Shown here one piece after another: positions 22,269 to 35,798 of a DNA stretch of 64,000 nucleotides. The DNA comes from Ecdyonurus torrentis. Its lineage: Eukaryota > Arthropoda > Insecta > Ephemeroptera > Heptageniidae. The notes beneath the pieces are model-generated. The model ran no database searches and had not been told where the DNA came from. It saw nothing but the letters and a program-made list of their open reading frames with translations. Every line of letters starts with the position of its first letter. Position 1 is the stretch's first letter. The stretch is from assembly GCA_949318235.1 (NCBI GenBank), contig CASGGR010000039.1, forward strand, positions 806,001 to 870,000, written 5' to 3'. Made by a program: the position numbers and the translations under genes.

Positions 22269-25200
22269 TCATGACTTGGTTTGGCTACATAATAAGTGAA
22301 AACTAAAATTGTCAATAACCCAAAAAGTATGCGTCGGAGCAAAAAAGTTTAAGACATCTTTTTTGTAGAGAATTAAAAAACCTATGTTATAAGTCAAATT
22401 TGATGTCTGTAGCATTCTTAGTTTTTGAGAAATCATCAAAACTAGTTTTAATCGTGTAAAAAGTATGATTCAAAACATTCAATAACATTTGGTTCTTGAA
22501 ATAGACACTTTGTTTCATGACTTGGTTTGGCTACATGATGAGTGAAAACTAAAGTTGTCAATAACCCAAAAAGTATGCGTCGGAGCAAAAAAGTTCAAGA
22601 TATCTTTTTTGTAGAGAATTGAAAAACCTATGTCATAAGTCAAACTTGATGTCTGTAGCATTCTTAGTTTTTGAGAAATCATCAAAAGTAGTCTTAATCG
22701 TGTAAAAAGTATGATTCAAAACATTCAATAACATTTGGTTCTTGAAATAGAAACTTTGTTTCATGACTTGGTTTGGCTACATGATGAGTGAAAACTAAAA
22801 TTGTCAATAACCCAAAAAGTATGCGTCGAAGCAAAAAAGTTCAAGACATCTTTTTTGTAGAGAATTGAAAAACCTATGATATAAGTCAAATTTGATGTCT
22901 GTAGCATTCTTAGTTTTTGAGAAATCATCAAAACTAGTTTTAATCGTGTAAAAAGTATGATTAAAAACATTCAATAACATTTGGTTCTTGAAATAGACAC
23001 TTTGTTTCATGACTTGGTTTGGCTACATGATGAGTGAAAACTAAAGTTGTCAATAACCCAAAAAGTATGCGTCGGAGCAAAAAAGTTCAAGATATCTTTT
23101 TTGTAGAGAATTGAAAAAACTATGTCATTAGTCAAATTTGATGTCTGTAGCATTCTTAGTTTTTGAGCAATCATCAAAACTAGTTTTAATCGTGTAAAAA
23201 GTATGATTTTTATCATTCAATAACATTTGGTTCTTGAAATAGAAACTTTGTTTCATGACTTGGTTTGGCTACATAATAAGTGAAAACTAAAATTGTCAAT
23301 AACCCAAAAAGTATGCGTCGAAGCAAAAAAGTTCAAGACATCTTTTTTGTAGAGAATTGAAAAACCTATGTCATAAGTCAAATTTGATGTCTGTAGCATT
23401 CTTAGTTTTTGAGAAATCATCAAAACTAGTTTTAATCGTGTAAAAAGTATGATTCAAAACATTCAATAACATTTGGTTCTTGAAATAGAAACTTTGTTTC
23501 ATGACTTGGTTTGGCTACATGATGAGTGAAAACTAAAATTGTCAATAACCCAAAAAGTATGCGTCGAAGCAAAAAAGTTCAAGACATCTTTTTTGTAGAG
23601 AATTGAAAAACCTATGTCATAAGTCAAATTTGATGTCTGTAGCATTCTTAGTTTTTGAGAAATCATCAAAACTAGTTTTAATCGTGTAAAAAGTATGATT
23701 AAAAACATTCAATAACATTTGGTTCTTGAAATAGACACTTTGTTTCATGACTTGGTTTGGCTACATGATGAGTGAAAACTAAAATTGTCAATAACCCAAA
23801 AAGTATGCGTCGGAGCAAAAAAGTTCAAGACATCTTTTTTGTAGAGACTTGAAAAACCTATGTTATAAGTCAAATTTGATGTCTGTAGCATTCTTAGTTT
23901 TTGAGAAATCATCAAAACTAGTTTTAATCGTGTAAAAAGTATGATTAAAAACATTCAATAACATTTGGTTCTTGAAATAGACACTTTGTTTCATGACTTG
24001 GTTTGGCTACATGATGAGTGAAAACTAAAGTTGTCAATAACCCAAAAAGTATGCGTCGGAGCAAAAAAGTTCAAGATATCTTTTTTGTAGAGAATTGAAA
24101 AACCTATGTCATAAGTCAAACTTGATGTCTGTAGCATTCTTAGTTTTTGAGAAATCATCAAAAGTAGTCTTAATCGTGTAAAAAGTATGATTCAAAACAT
24201 TCAATAACATTTGGTTCTTGAAATAGACACTTTGTTTCATGACTTGGTTTGGCTACATGATGAGTGAAAACTAAAGTTGTCAATAACCCAAAAAGTATGC
24301 GTCGGAGCAAAAAAGTTCAAGATATCTTTTTTGTAGAGAATTGAAAAACCTATGTCATAAGTCAAATTTAATGTCTGTAGCATTCTTAGTTTTTGAGCAA
24401 TCATCAAAACTAGTTTTAATCGTGTAAAAAGTATGATTTTTATCATTCAATAACATTTGGTTCTTGAAATAGAAACTTTGTTTCATGACTTGGTTTGGCT
24501 ACATAATAAGTGAAAACTAAAATTGTCAATAACCCAAAAAGTATGCGTCGAAGCAAAAAAGTTCAAGACATCTTTTTTGTAGAGAATTGAAAAACCTATG
24601 ATATAAGTCAAATTTGATGTCTGTAGCATTCTTAGTTTTTGAGAAATCATCAAAACTAGTTTTAATCGTGTAAAAAGTATGATTAAAAACATTCAATAAC
24701 ATTTGGTTCTTGAAATAGACACTTTGTTTCATGACTTGGTTTGGCTACATGATGAGTGAAAACTAAAGTTGTCAATAACCCAAAAAGTATGCGTCGGAGC
24801 AAAAAAGTTCAAGATATCTTTTTTGTAGAGAATTGAAAAAACTATGTCATTAGTCAAATTTGATGTCTGTAGCATTCTTAGTTTTTGAGCAATCATCAAA
24901 ACTAGTTTTAATCGTGTAAAAAGTATGATTTTTATCATTCAATAACATTTGGTTCTTGAAATAGAAACTTTGTTTCATGACTTGGTTTGGCTACATAATA
25001 AGTGAAAACTAAAATTGTCAATAACCCAAAAAGTATGCGTCGAAGCAAAAAAGTTCAAGACATCTTTTTTGTAGAGAATTGAAAAACCTATGTCATAAGT
25101 CAAATTTGATGTCTGTAGCATTCTTAGTTTTTGAGAAATCATCAAAACTAGTTTTAATCGTGTAAAAAGTATGATTCAAAACATTCAATAACATTTGGTT

Positions 25201-28200
25201 CTTGAAATAGAAACTTTGTTTCATGACTTGGTTTGGCTACATGATGAGTGAAAACTAAAATTGTCAATAACCCAAAAAGTATGCGTCGAAGCAAAAAAGT
25301 TCAAGACATCTTTTTTGTAGAGAATTGAAAAACCTATGTCATAAGTCAAATTTGATGTCTGTAGCATTCTTAGTTTGTGAGAAATAATCAAAACTAGTTT
25401 TAATCGTGTAAAAAGTATGATTAAAAACATTCAATAACATTTGGTTCTTGAAATAGACACTTTGTTTCATGACTTGGTTTGGCTACATGATGAGTGAAAA
25501 CTAAAATTGTCAATAACCCAAAAAGTATGCGTCGGAGCAAAAAAGTTCAAGACATCTTTTTTGTAGAGACTTAAAAAACCTATGTTATAAGTCAAATTTG
25601 ATGTCTGTAGCATTCTTAGTTTTTGAGAAATCATCAAAACTAGTTTTAATCGTGTAAAAAGTATGATTAAAAACATTCAATAACATTTGGTTCTTGAAAT
25701 AGACACTTTGTTTCATGACTTGGTTTGGCTACATGATGAGTGAAAACTAAAGTTGTCAATAACCCAAAAAGTATGCGTCGGAGCAAAAAAGTTCAAGATA
25801 TCTTTTTTGTAGAGAATTGAAAAACCTATGTCATAAGTCAAACTTGATGTCTGTAGCATTCTTAGTTTTTGAGAAATCATCAAAAGTAGTCTTAATCGTG
25901 TAAAAAGTATGATTCAAAACATTCAATAACATTTGGTTCTTGAAATAGAAACTTTGTTTCATGACTTGGTTTGGCTACATGATGAGTGAAAACTAAAATT
26001 GTCAATAACCCAAAAAGTATGCGTCGAAGCAAAAAAGTTCAAGACATCTTTTTTGTAGAGAATTGAAAAACCTATGTCATAAGTCAAATTTGATGTCTGT
26101 AGCATTCTTAGTTTTTGAGAAATCATCAAAACTAGTTTTAATCGTGTAAAAAGTATGATTAAAAACATTCAATAACATTTGGTTCTTGAAATAGACACTT
26201 TGTTTCATGACTTGGTTTGGCTACATGATGAGTGAAAACTAAAATTGTCAATAACCCAAAAAGTATGCGTCGGAGCAAAAAAGTTCAAGACATCTTTTTT
26301 GTAGAGACTTGAAAAACCTATGTTATAAGTCAAATTTGATGTCTGTAGCATTCTTAGTTTTTGAGAAATCATCAAAACTAGTTTTAATCGTGTAAAAAGT
26401 ATGATTAAAAACATTCAATAACATTTGGTTCTTGAAATAGACACTTTGTTTCATGACTTGGTTTGGCTACATGATGAGTGAAAACTAAAGTTGTCAATAA
26501 CCCAAAAAGTATGCGTCGGAGCAAAAAAGTTCAAGATATCTTTTTTGTAGAGAATTGAAAAACCTATGTCATAAGTCAAACTTGATGTCTGTAGCATTCT
26601 TAGTTTTTGAGAAATCATCAAAAGTAGTCTTAATCGTGTAAAAAGTATGATTCAAAACATTCAATAACATTTGGTTCTTGAAATAGAAACTTTGTTTCAT
26701 GACTTGGTTTGGCTACATGATGAGTGAAAACTAAAATTGTCAATAACCCAAAAAGTATGCGTCGAAGCAAAAAAGTTCAAGACATCTTTTTTGTAGAGAA
26801 TTGAAAAACCTATGATATAAGTCAAATTTAATGTCTGTAGCATTCTTAGTTTTTGAGAAATCATCAAAAGTAGTCTTAATCGTGTAAAAAGTATGATTCA
26901 AAACATTCAATAACATTTGGTTCTTGAAATAGAAACTTTGTTTCATGACTTGGTTTGGCTACATGATGAGTGAAAACTAAAATTGTCAATAACCCAAAAA
27001 GTATGCGTCGAAGCAAAAAAGTTCAAGACATCTTTTTTGTAGAGAATTGAAAAACCTATGATATAAGTCAAATTTAATGTCTGTAGCATTCTTAGTTTTT
27101 GAGAAATCATCAAAACTAGTTTTAATCGTGTAAAAAGTATGATTAAAAACATTCAATAACATTTGGTTCTTGAAATAGACACTTTGTTTCATGACTTGGT
27201 TTGGCTACATGATGAGTGAAAACTAAAGTTGTCAATAACCCAAAAAGTATGCGTCGGAGCAAAAAAGTTCAAGATATCTTTTTTGTAGAGAATTGAAAAA
27301 ACTATGTCATTAGTCAAATTTGATGTCTGTAGCATTCTTAGTTTTTGAGCAATCATCAAAACTAGTTTTAATCGTGTAAAAAGTATGATTTTTATCATTC
27401 AATAACATTTGGTTCTTGAAATAGAAACTTTGTTTCATGACTTGGTTTGGCTACATAATAAGTGAAAACTAAAATTGTCAATAACCCAAAAAGTATGCGT
27501 CGAAGCAAAAAAGTTCAAGACATCTTTTTTGTAGAGAATTGAAAAACCTATGATATAAGTCAAATTTGATGTCTGTAGCATTCTTAGTTTTTGAGAAATC
27601 ATCAAAACTAGTTTTAATCGTGTAAAAAGTATGATTAAAAACATTCAATAACATTTGGTTCTTGAAATAGACACTTTGTTTCATGACTTGGTTTGGCTAC
27701 ATGATGAGTGAAAACTAAAGTTGTCAATAACCCAAAAAGTATGCGTCGGAGCAAAAAAGTTCAAGATATCTTTTTTGTAGAGAATTGAAAAAACTATGTC
27801 ATTAGTCAAATTTGATGTCTGTAGCATTCTTAGTTTTTGAGCAATCATCAAAACTAGTTTTAATCGTGTAAAAAGTATGATTTTTATCATTCAATAACAT
27901 TTGGTTCTTGAAATAGAAACTTTGTTTCATGACTTGGTTTGGCTACATAATAAGTGAAAACTAAAATTGTCAATAACCCAAAAAGTATGCGTCGAAGCAA
28001 AAAAGTTCAAGACATCTTTTTTGTAGAGAATTGAAAAACCTATGTCATAAGTCAAATTTGATGTCTGTAGCATTCTTAGTTTTTGAGAAATCATCAAAAC
28101 TAGTTTTAATCGTGTAAAAAGTATGATTCAAAACATTCAATAACATTTGGTTCTTGAAATAGAAACTTTGTTTCATGACTTGGTTTGGCTACATGATGAG

Positions 28201-28664
28201 TGAAAACTAAAATTGTCAATAACCCAAAAAGTATGCGTCGAAGCAAAAAAGTTCAAGACATCTTTTTTGTAGAGAATTGAAAAACCTATGTCATAAGTCA
28301 AATTTGATGTCTGTAGCATTCTTAGTTTGTGAGAAATCATCAAAACTAGTTTTAATCGTGTAAAAAGTATGATTAAAAACATTCAATAACATTTGGTTCT
28401 TGAAATAGACACTTTGTTTCATGACTTGGTTTGGCTACATGATGAGTGAAAACTAAAATTGTCAATAACCCAAAAAGTATGCGTCGGAGCAAAAAAGTTC
28501 AAGACATCTTTTTTGTAGAGACTTAAAAAACCTATGTTATAAGTCAAATTTGATGTCTGTAGCATTCTTAGTTTTTGAGAAATCATCAAAACTAGTTTTA
28601 ATCGTGTAAAAAGTATGATTAAAAACATTCAATAACATTTGGTTCTTGAAATAGACACTTTGTT
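22269..28664 (+). repeat. 26-mer HOR, copy 2 (6396 bp)
   Basis: It is collinear with 15873-22268. The one class-level difference I saw is at the end. The last C monomer here (28419) has AAAAAC and ACACTTTG, whereas its counterpart in copy 1 (22023) switches to TTTATC and AAACTTTG at the duplication junction. Confidence 0.94.
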
Positions 28665-31124
28665 TCATGACTTGGTTTGGCTACATGATGAGTGAAAACT
28701 AAAGTTGTCAATAACCCAAAAAGTATGCGTCGGAGCAAAAAAGTTCAAGATATCTTTTTTGTAGAGAATTGAAAAACCTATGTCATAAGTCAAACTTGAT
28801 GTCTGTAGCATTCTTAGTTTTTGAGAAATCATCAAAAGTAGTCTTAATCGTGTAAAAAGTATGATTCAAAACATTCAATAACATTTGGTTCTTGAAATAG
28901 AAACTTTGTTTCATGACTTGGTTTGGCTACATGATGAGTGAAAACTAAAATTGTCAATAACCCAAAAAGTATGCGTCGAAGCAAAAAAGTTCAAGACATC
29001 TTTTTTGTAGAGAATTGAAAAACCTATGTCATAAGTCAAATTTGATGTCTGTAGCATTCTTAGTTTTTGAGAAATCATCAAAACTAGTTTTAATCGTGTA
29101 AAAAGTATGATTAAAAACATTCAATAACATTTGGTTCTTGAAATAGACACTTTGTTTCATGACTTGGTTTGGCTACATGATGAGTGAAAACTAAAATTGT
29201 CAATAACCCAAAAAGTATGCGTCGGAGCAAAAAAGTTCAAGACATCTTTTTTGTAGAGACTTGAAAAACCTATGTTATAAGTCAAATTTGATGTCTGTAG
29301 CATTCTTAGTTTTTGAGAAATCATCAAAACTAGTTTTAATCGTGTAAAAAGTATGATTAAAAACATTCAATAACATTTGGTTCTTGAAATAGACACTTTG
29401 TTTCATGACTTGGTTTGGCTACATGATGAGTGAAAACTAAAGTTGTCAATAACCCAAAAAGTATGCGTCGGAGCAAAAAAGTTCAAGATATCTTTTTTGT
29501 AGAGAATTGAAAAACCTATGTCATAAGTCAAACTTGATGTCTGTAGCATTCTTAGTTTTTGAGAAATCATCAAAAGTAGTCTTAATCGTGTAAAAAGTAT
29601 GATTCAAAACATTCAATAACATTTGGTTCTTGAAATAGAAACTTTGTTTCATGACTTGGTTTGGCTACATGATGAGTGAAAACTAAAATTGTCAATAACC
29701 CAAAAAGTATGCGTCGAAGCAAAAAAGTTCAAGACATCTTTTTTGTAGAGAATTGAAAAACCTATGATATAAGTCAAATTTAATGTCTGTAGCATTCTTA
29801 GTTTTTGAGAAATCATCAAAACTAGTTTTAATCGTGTAAAAAGTATGATTAAAAACATTCAATAACATTTGGTTCTTGAAATAGACACTTTGTTTCATGA
29901 CTTGGTTTGGCTACATGATGAGTGAAAACTAAAATTGTCAATAACCCAAAAAGTATGCGTCGGAGCAAAAAAGTTCAAGACATCTTTTTTGTAGAGACTT
30001 GAAAAACCTATGTTATAAGTCAAATTTGATGTCTGTAGCATTCTTAGTTTTTGAGAAATCATCAAAACTAGTTTTAATCGTGTAAAAAGTATGATTAAAA
30101 ACATTCAATAACATTTGGTTCTTGAAATAGACACTTTGTTTCATGACTTGGTTTGGCTACATGATGAGTGAAAACTAAAGTTGTCAATAACCCAAAAAGT
30201 ATGCGTCGGAGCAAAAAAGTTCAAGATATCTTTTTTGTAGAGAATTGAAAAACCTATGTCATAAGTCAAACTTGATGTCTGTAGCATTCTTAGTTTTTGA
30301 GAAATCATCAAAAGTAGTCTTAATCGTGTAAAAAGTATGATTCAAAACATTCAATAACATTTGGTTCTTGAAATAGAAACTTTGTTTCATGACTTGGTTT
30401 GGCTACATGATGAGTGAAAACTAAAATTGTCAATAACCCAAAAAGTATGCGTCGAAGCAAAAAAGTTCAAGACATCTTTTTTGTAGAGAATTGAAAAACC
30501 TATGATATAAGTCAAATTTAATGTCTGTAGCATTCTTAATTTTTGAGAAATCATCAAAACTAGTTTTAATCGTGTAAAAAGTATGATTAAAAACATTCAA
30601 TAACATTTGGTTCTTGAAATAGACACTTTGTTTCATGACTTGGTTTGGCTACATGATGAGTGAAAACTAAAGTTGTCAATAACCCAAAAAGTATGCGTCG
30701 GAGCAAAAAAGTTCAAGATATCTTTTTTGTAGAGAATTGAAAAAACTATGTCATTAGTCAAATTTGATGTCTGTAGCATTCTTAGTTTTTGAGCAATCAT
30801 CAAAACTAGTTTTAATCGTGTAAAAAGTATGATTTTTATCATTCAATAACATTTGGTTCTTGAAATAGAAACTTTGTTTCATGACTTGGTTTGGCTACAT
30901 AATAAGTGAAAACTAAAATTGTCAATAACCCAAAAAGTATGCGTCGAAGCAAAAAAGTTCAAGACATCTTTTTTGTAGAGAATTGAAAAACCTATGTCAT
31001 AAGTCAAATTTGATGTCTGTAGCATTCTTAGTTTTTGAGAAATCATCAAAACTAGTTTTAATCGTGTAAAAAGTATGATTCAAAACATTCAATAACATTT
31101 GGTTCTTGAAATAGAAACTTTGTT
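28173..31124 (+). repeat. 12-mer HOR with B, C, D, B, C, D start (2952 bp)
   Basis: The order is B, C, D, B, C, D, E-variant, C, D, E-variant, L, N. The first six classes match the 12-mer at 25221, but the following part has C, D inserted and lacks R, L. The B at 28173 carries GTGAGAAATC. The E variant at 30387 has a private CTTAATTTTT in place of CTTAGTTTTT. Confidence 0.85.
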
Positions 31125-34100
31125 TCATGACTTGGTTTGGCTACATGATGAGTGAAAACTAAAATTGTCAATAACCCAAAAAGTATGCGTCGAAGCAAAA
31201 AAGTTCAAGACATCTTTTTTGTAGAGAATTGAAAAACCTATGTCATAAGTCAAATTTGATGTCTGTAGCATTCTTAGTTTTTGAGAAATCATCAAAACTA
31301 GTTTTAATCGTGTAAAAAGTATGATTAAAAACATTCAATAACATTTGGTTCTTGAAATAGACACTTTGTTTCATGACTTGGTTTGGCTACATGATGAGTG
31401 AAAACTAAAATTGTCAATAACCCAAAAAGTATGCGTCGGAGCAAAAAAGTTCAAGACATCTTTTTTGTAGAGACTTAAAAAACCTATGTTATAAGTCAAA
31501 TTTGATGTCTGTAGCATTCTTAGTTTTTGAGAAATCATCAAAACTAGTTTTAATCGTGTAAAAAGTATGATTAAAAACATTCAATAACATTTGGTTCTTG
31601 AAATAGACACTTTGTTTCATGACTTGGTTTGGCTACATGATGAGTGAAAACTAAAGTTGTCAATAACCCAAAAAGTATGCGTCGGAGCAAAAAAGTTCAA
31701 GATATCTTTTTTGTAGAGAATTGAAAAACCTATGTCATAAGTCAAACTTGATGTCTGTAGCATTCTTAGTTTTTGAGAAATCATCAAAAGTAGTCTTAAT
31801 CGTGTAAAAAGTATGATTCAAAACATTCAATAACATTTGGTTCTTGAAATAGAAACTTTGTTTCATGACTTGGTTTGGCTACATGATGAGTGAAAACTAA
31901 AATTGTCAATAACCCAAAAAGTATGCGTCGAAGCAAAAAAGTTCAAGACATCTTTTTTGTAGAGAATTGAAAAACCTATGTCATAAGTCAAATTTGATGT
32001 CTGTAGCATTCTTAGTTTTTGAGAAATCATCAAAACTAGTTTTAATCGTGTAAAAAGTATGATTAAAAACATTCAATAACATTTGGTTCTTGAAATAGAC
32101 ACTTTGTTTCATGACTTGGTTTGGCTACATGATGAGTGAAAACTAAAATTGTCAATAACCCAAAAAGTATGCGTCGGAGCAAAAAAGTTCAAGACATCTT
32201 TTTTGTAGAGACTTGAAAAACCTATGTTATAAGTCAAATTTGATGTCTGTAGCATTCTTAGTTTTTGAGAAATCATCAAAACTAGTTTTAATCGTGTAAA
32301 AAGTATGATTAAAAACATTCAATAACATTTGGTTCTTGAAATAGACACTTTGTTTCATGACTTGGTTTGGCTACATGATGAGTGAAAACTAAAGTTGTCA
32401 ATAACCCAAAAAGTATGCGTCGGAGCAAAAAAGTTCAAGATATCTTTTTTGTAGAGAATTGAAAAACCTATGTCATAAGTCAAACTTGATGTCTGTAGCA
32501 TTCTTAGTTTTTGAGAAATCATCAAAAGTAGTCTTAATCGTGTAAAAAGTATGATTCAAAACATTCAATAACATTTGGTTCTTGAAATAGAAACTTTGTT
32601 TCATGACTTGGTTTGGCTACATGATGAGTGAAAACTAAAATTGTCAATAACCCAAAAAGTATGCGTCGAAGCAAAAAAGTTCAAGACATCTTTTTTGTAG
32701 AGAATTGAAAAACCTATGATATAAGTCAAATTTAATGTCTGTAGCATTCTTAGTTTTTGAGAAATCATCAAAACTAGTTTTAATCGTGTAAAAAGTATGA
32801 TTAAAAACATTCAATAACATTTGGTTCTTGAAATAGACACTTTGTTTCATGACTTGGTTTGGCTACATGATGAGTGAAAACTAAAATTGTCAATAACCCA
32901 AAAAGTATGCGTCGGAGCAAAAAAGTTCAAGACATCTTTTTTGTAGAGACTTGAAAAACCTATGTTATAAGTCAAATTTGATGTCTGTAGCATTCTTAGT
33001 TTTTGAGAAATCATCAAAACTAGTTTTAATCGTGTAAAAAGTATGATTAAAAACATTCAATAACATTTGGTTCTTGAAATAGACACTTTGTTTCATGACT
33101 TGGTTTGGCTACATGATGAGTGAAAACTAAAGTTGTCAATAACCCAAAAAGTATGCGTCGGAGCAAAAAAGTTCAAGATATCTTTTTTGTAGAGAATTGA
33201 AAAACCTATGTCATAAGTCAAACTTGATGTCTGTAGCATTCTTAGTTTTTGAGAAATCATCAAAAGTAGTCTTAATCGTGTAAAAAGTATGATTCAAAAC
33301 ATTCAATAACATTTGGTTCTTGAAATAGAAACTTTGTTTCATGACTTGGTTTGGCTACATGATGAGTGAAAACTAAAATTGTCAATAACCCAAAAAGTAT
33401 GCGTCGAAGCAAAAAAGTTCAAGACATCTTTTTTGTAGAGAATTGAAAAACCTATGATATAAGTCAAATTTAATGTCTGTAGCATTCTTAGTTTTTGAGA
33501 AATCATCAAAACTAGTTTTAATCGTGTAAAAAGTATGATTAAAAACATTCAATAACATTTGGTTCTTGAAATAGACACTTTGTTTCATGACTTGGTTTGG
33601 CTACATGATGAGTGAAAACTAAAGTTGTCAATAACCCAAAAAGTATGCGTCGGAGCAAAAAAGTTCAAGATATCTTTTTTGTAGAGAATTGAAAAAACTA
33701 TGTCATTAGTCAAATTTGATGTCTGTAGCATTCTTAGTTTTTGAGCAATCATCAAAACTAGTTTTAATCGTGTAAAAAGTATGATTTTTATCATTCAATA
33801 ACATTTGGTTCTTGAAATAGAAACTTTGTTTCATGACTTGGTTTGGCTACATAATAAGTGAAAACTAAAATTGTCAATAACCCAAAAAGTATGCGTCGAA
33901 GCAAAAAAGTTCAAGACATCTTTTTTGTAGAGAATTGAAAAACCTATGATATAAGTCAAATTTGATGTCTGTAGCATTCTTAGTTTTTGAGAAATCATCA
34001 AAACTAGTTTTAATCGTGTAAAAAGTATGATTAAAAACATTCAATAACATTTGGTTCTTGAAATAGACACTTTGTTTCATGACTTGGTTTGGCTACATGA

Positions 34101-34568
34101 TGAGTGAAAACTAAAGTTGTCAATAACCCAAAAAGTATGCGTCGGAGCAAAAAAGTTCAAGATATCTTTTTTGTAGAGAATTGAAAAAACTATGTCATTA
34201 GTCAAATTTGATGTCTGTAGCATTCTTAGTTTTTGAGCAATCATCAAAACTAGTTTTAATCGTGTAAAAAGTATGATTTTTATCATTCAATAACATTTGG
34301 TTCTTGAAATAGAAACTTTGTTTCATGACTTGGTTTGGCTACATAATAAGTGAAAACTAAAATTGTCAATAACCCAAAAAGTATGCGTCGAAGCAAAAAA
34401 GTTCAAGACATCTTTTTTGTAGAGAATTGAAAAACCTATGTCATAAGTCAAATTTGATGTCTGTAGCATTCTTAGTTTTTGAGAAATCATCAAAACTAGT
34501 TTTAATCGTGTAAAAAGTATGATTCAAAACATTCAATAACATTTGGTTCTTGAAATAGAAACTTTGTT
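31125..34568 (+). repeat. 14-mer HOR derived from the preceding 12-mer (3444 bp)
   Basis: The order is B, C, D, B, C, D, E-variant, C, D, E-variant, L, R, L, N. It equals 28173-31124 with an extra R, L pair before N. The C monomer at 31371 has GACTTA like its counterparts, but the B at 31125 lacks the GTGAG change. Confidence 0.85.
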
Positions 34569-35798
34569 TCATGACTTGGTTTGGCTACATGATGAGTGAA
34601 AACTAAAATTGTCAATAACCCAAAAAGTATGCGTCGAAGCAAAAAAGTTCAAGACATCTTTTTTGTAGAGAATTGAAAAACCTATGTCATAAGTCAAATT
34701 TGATGTCTGTAGCATTCTTAGTTTTTGAGAAATCATCAAAACTAGTTTTAATCGTGTAAAAAGTATGATTAAAAACATTCAATAACATTTGGTTCTTGAA
34801 ATAGACACTTTGTTTCATGACTTGGTTTGGCTACATGATGAGTGAAAACTAAAATTGTCAATAACCCAAAAAGTATGCGTCGGAGCAAAAAAGTTCAAGA
34901 CATCTTTTTTGTAGAGACTTAAAAAACCTATGTTATAAGTCAAATTTGATGTCTGTAGCATTCTTAGTTTTTGAGAAATCATCAAAACTAGTTTTAATCG
35001 TGTAAAAAGTATGATTAAAAACATTCAATAACATTTGGTTCTTGAAATAGACACTTTGTTTCATGACTTGGTTTGGCTACATGATGAGTGAAAACTAAAG
35101 TTGTCAATAACCCAAAAAGTATGCGTCGGAGCAAAAAAGTTCAAGATATCTTTTTTGTAGAGAATTGAAAAACCTATGTCATAAGTCAAACTTGATGTCT
35201 GTAGCATTCTTAGTTTTTGAGAAATCATCAAAAGTAGTCTTAATCGTGTAAAAAGTATGATTCAAAACATTCAATAACATTTGGTTCTTGAAATAGAAAC
35301 TTTGTTTCATGACTTGGTTTGGCTACATGATGAGTGAAAACTAAAATTGTCAATAACCCAAAAAGTATGCGTCGAAGCAAAAAAGTTCAAGACATCTTTT
35401 TTGTAGAGAATTGAAAAACCTATGTCATAAGTCAAATTTGATGTCTGTAGCATTCTTAGTTTTTGAGAAATCATCAAAACTAGTTTTAATCGTGTAAAAA
35501 GTATGATTAAAAACATTCAATAACATTTGGTTCTTGAAATAGACACTTTGTTTCATGACTTGGTTTGGCTACATGATGAGTGAAAACTAAAATTGTCAAT
35601 AACCCAAAAAGTATGCGTCGGAGCAAAAAAGTTCAAGACATCTTTTTTGTAGAGACTTGAAAAACCTATGTTATAAGTCAAATTTGATGTCTGTAGCATT
35701 CTTAGTTTTTGAGAAATCATCAAAACTAGTTTTAATCGTGTAAAAAGTATGATTAAAAACATTCAATAACATTTGGTTCTTGAAATAGACACTTTGTT
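34569..35798 (+). repeat. Truncated unit, first five monomers of the 12/14-mer
   Basis: The order is B, C(GACTTA), D, B, C, after which the order switches abruptly to class I at 35799. This is the boundary between the L/N/R-rich middle region and the K/J/V-rich right-hand region. Confidence 0.82.
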
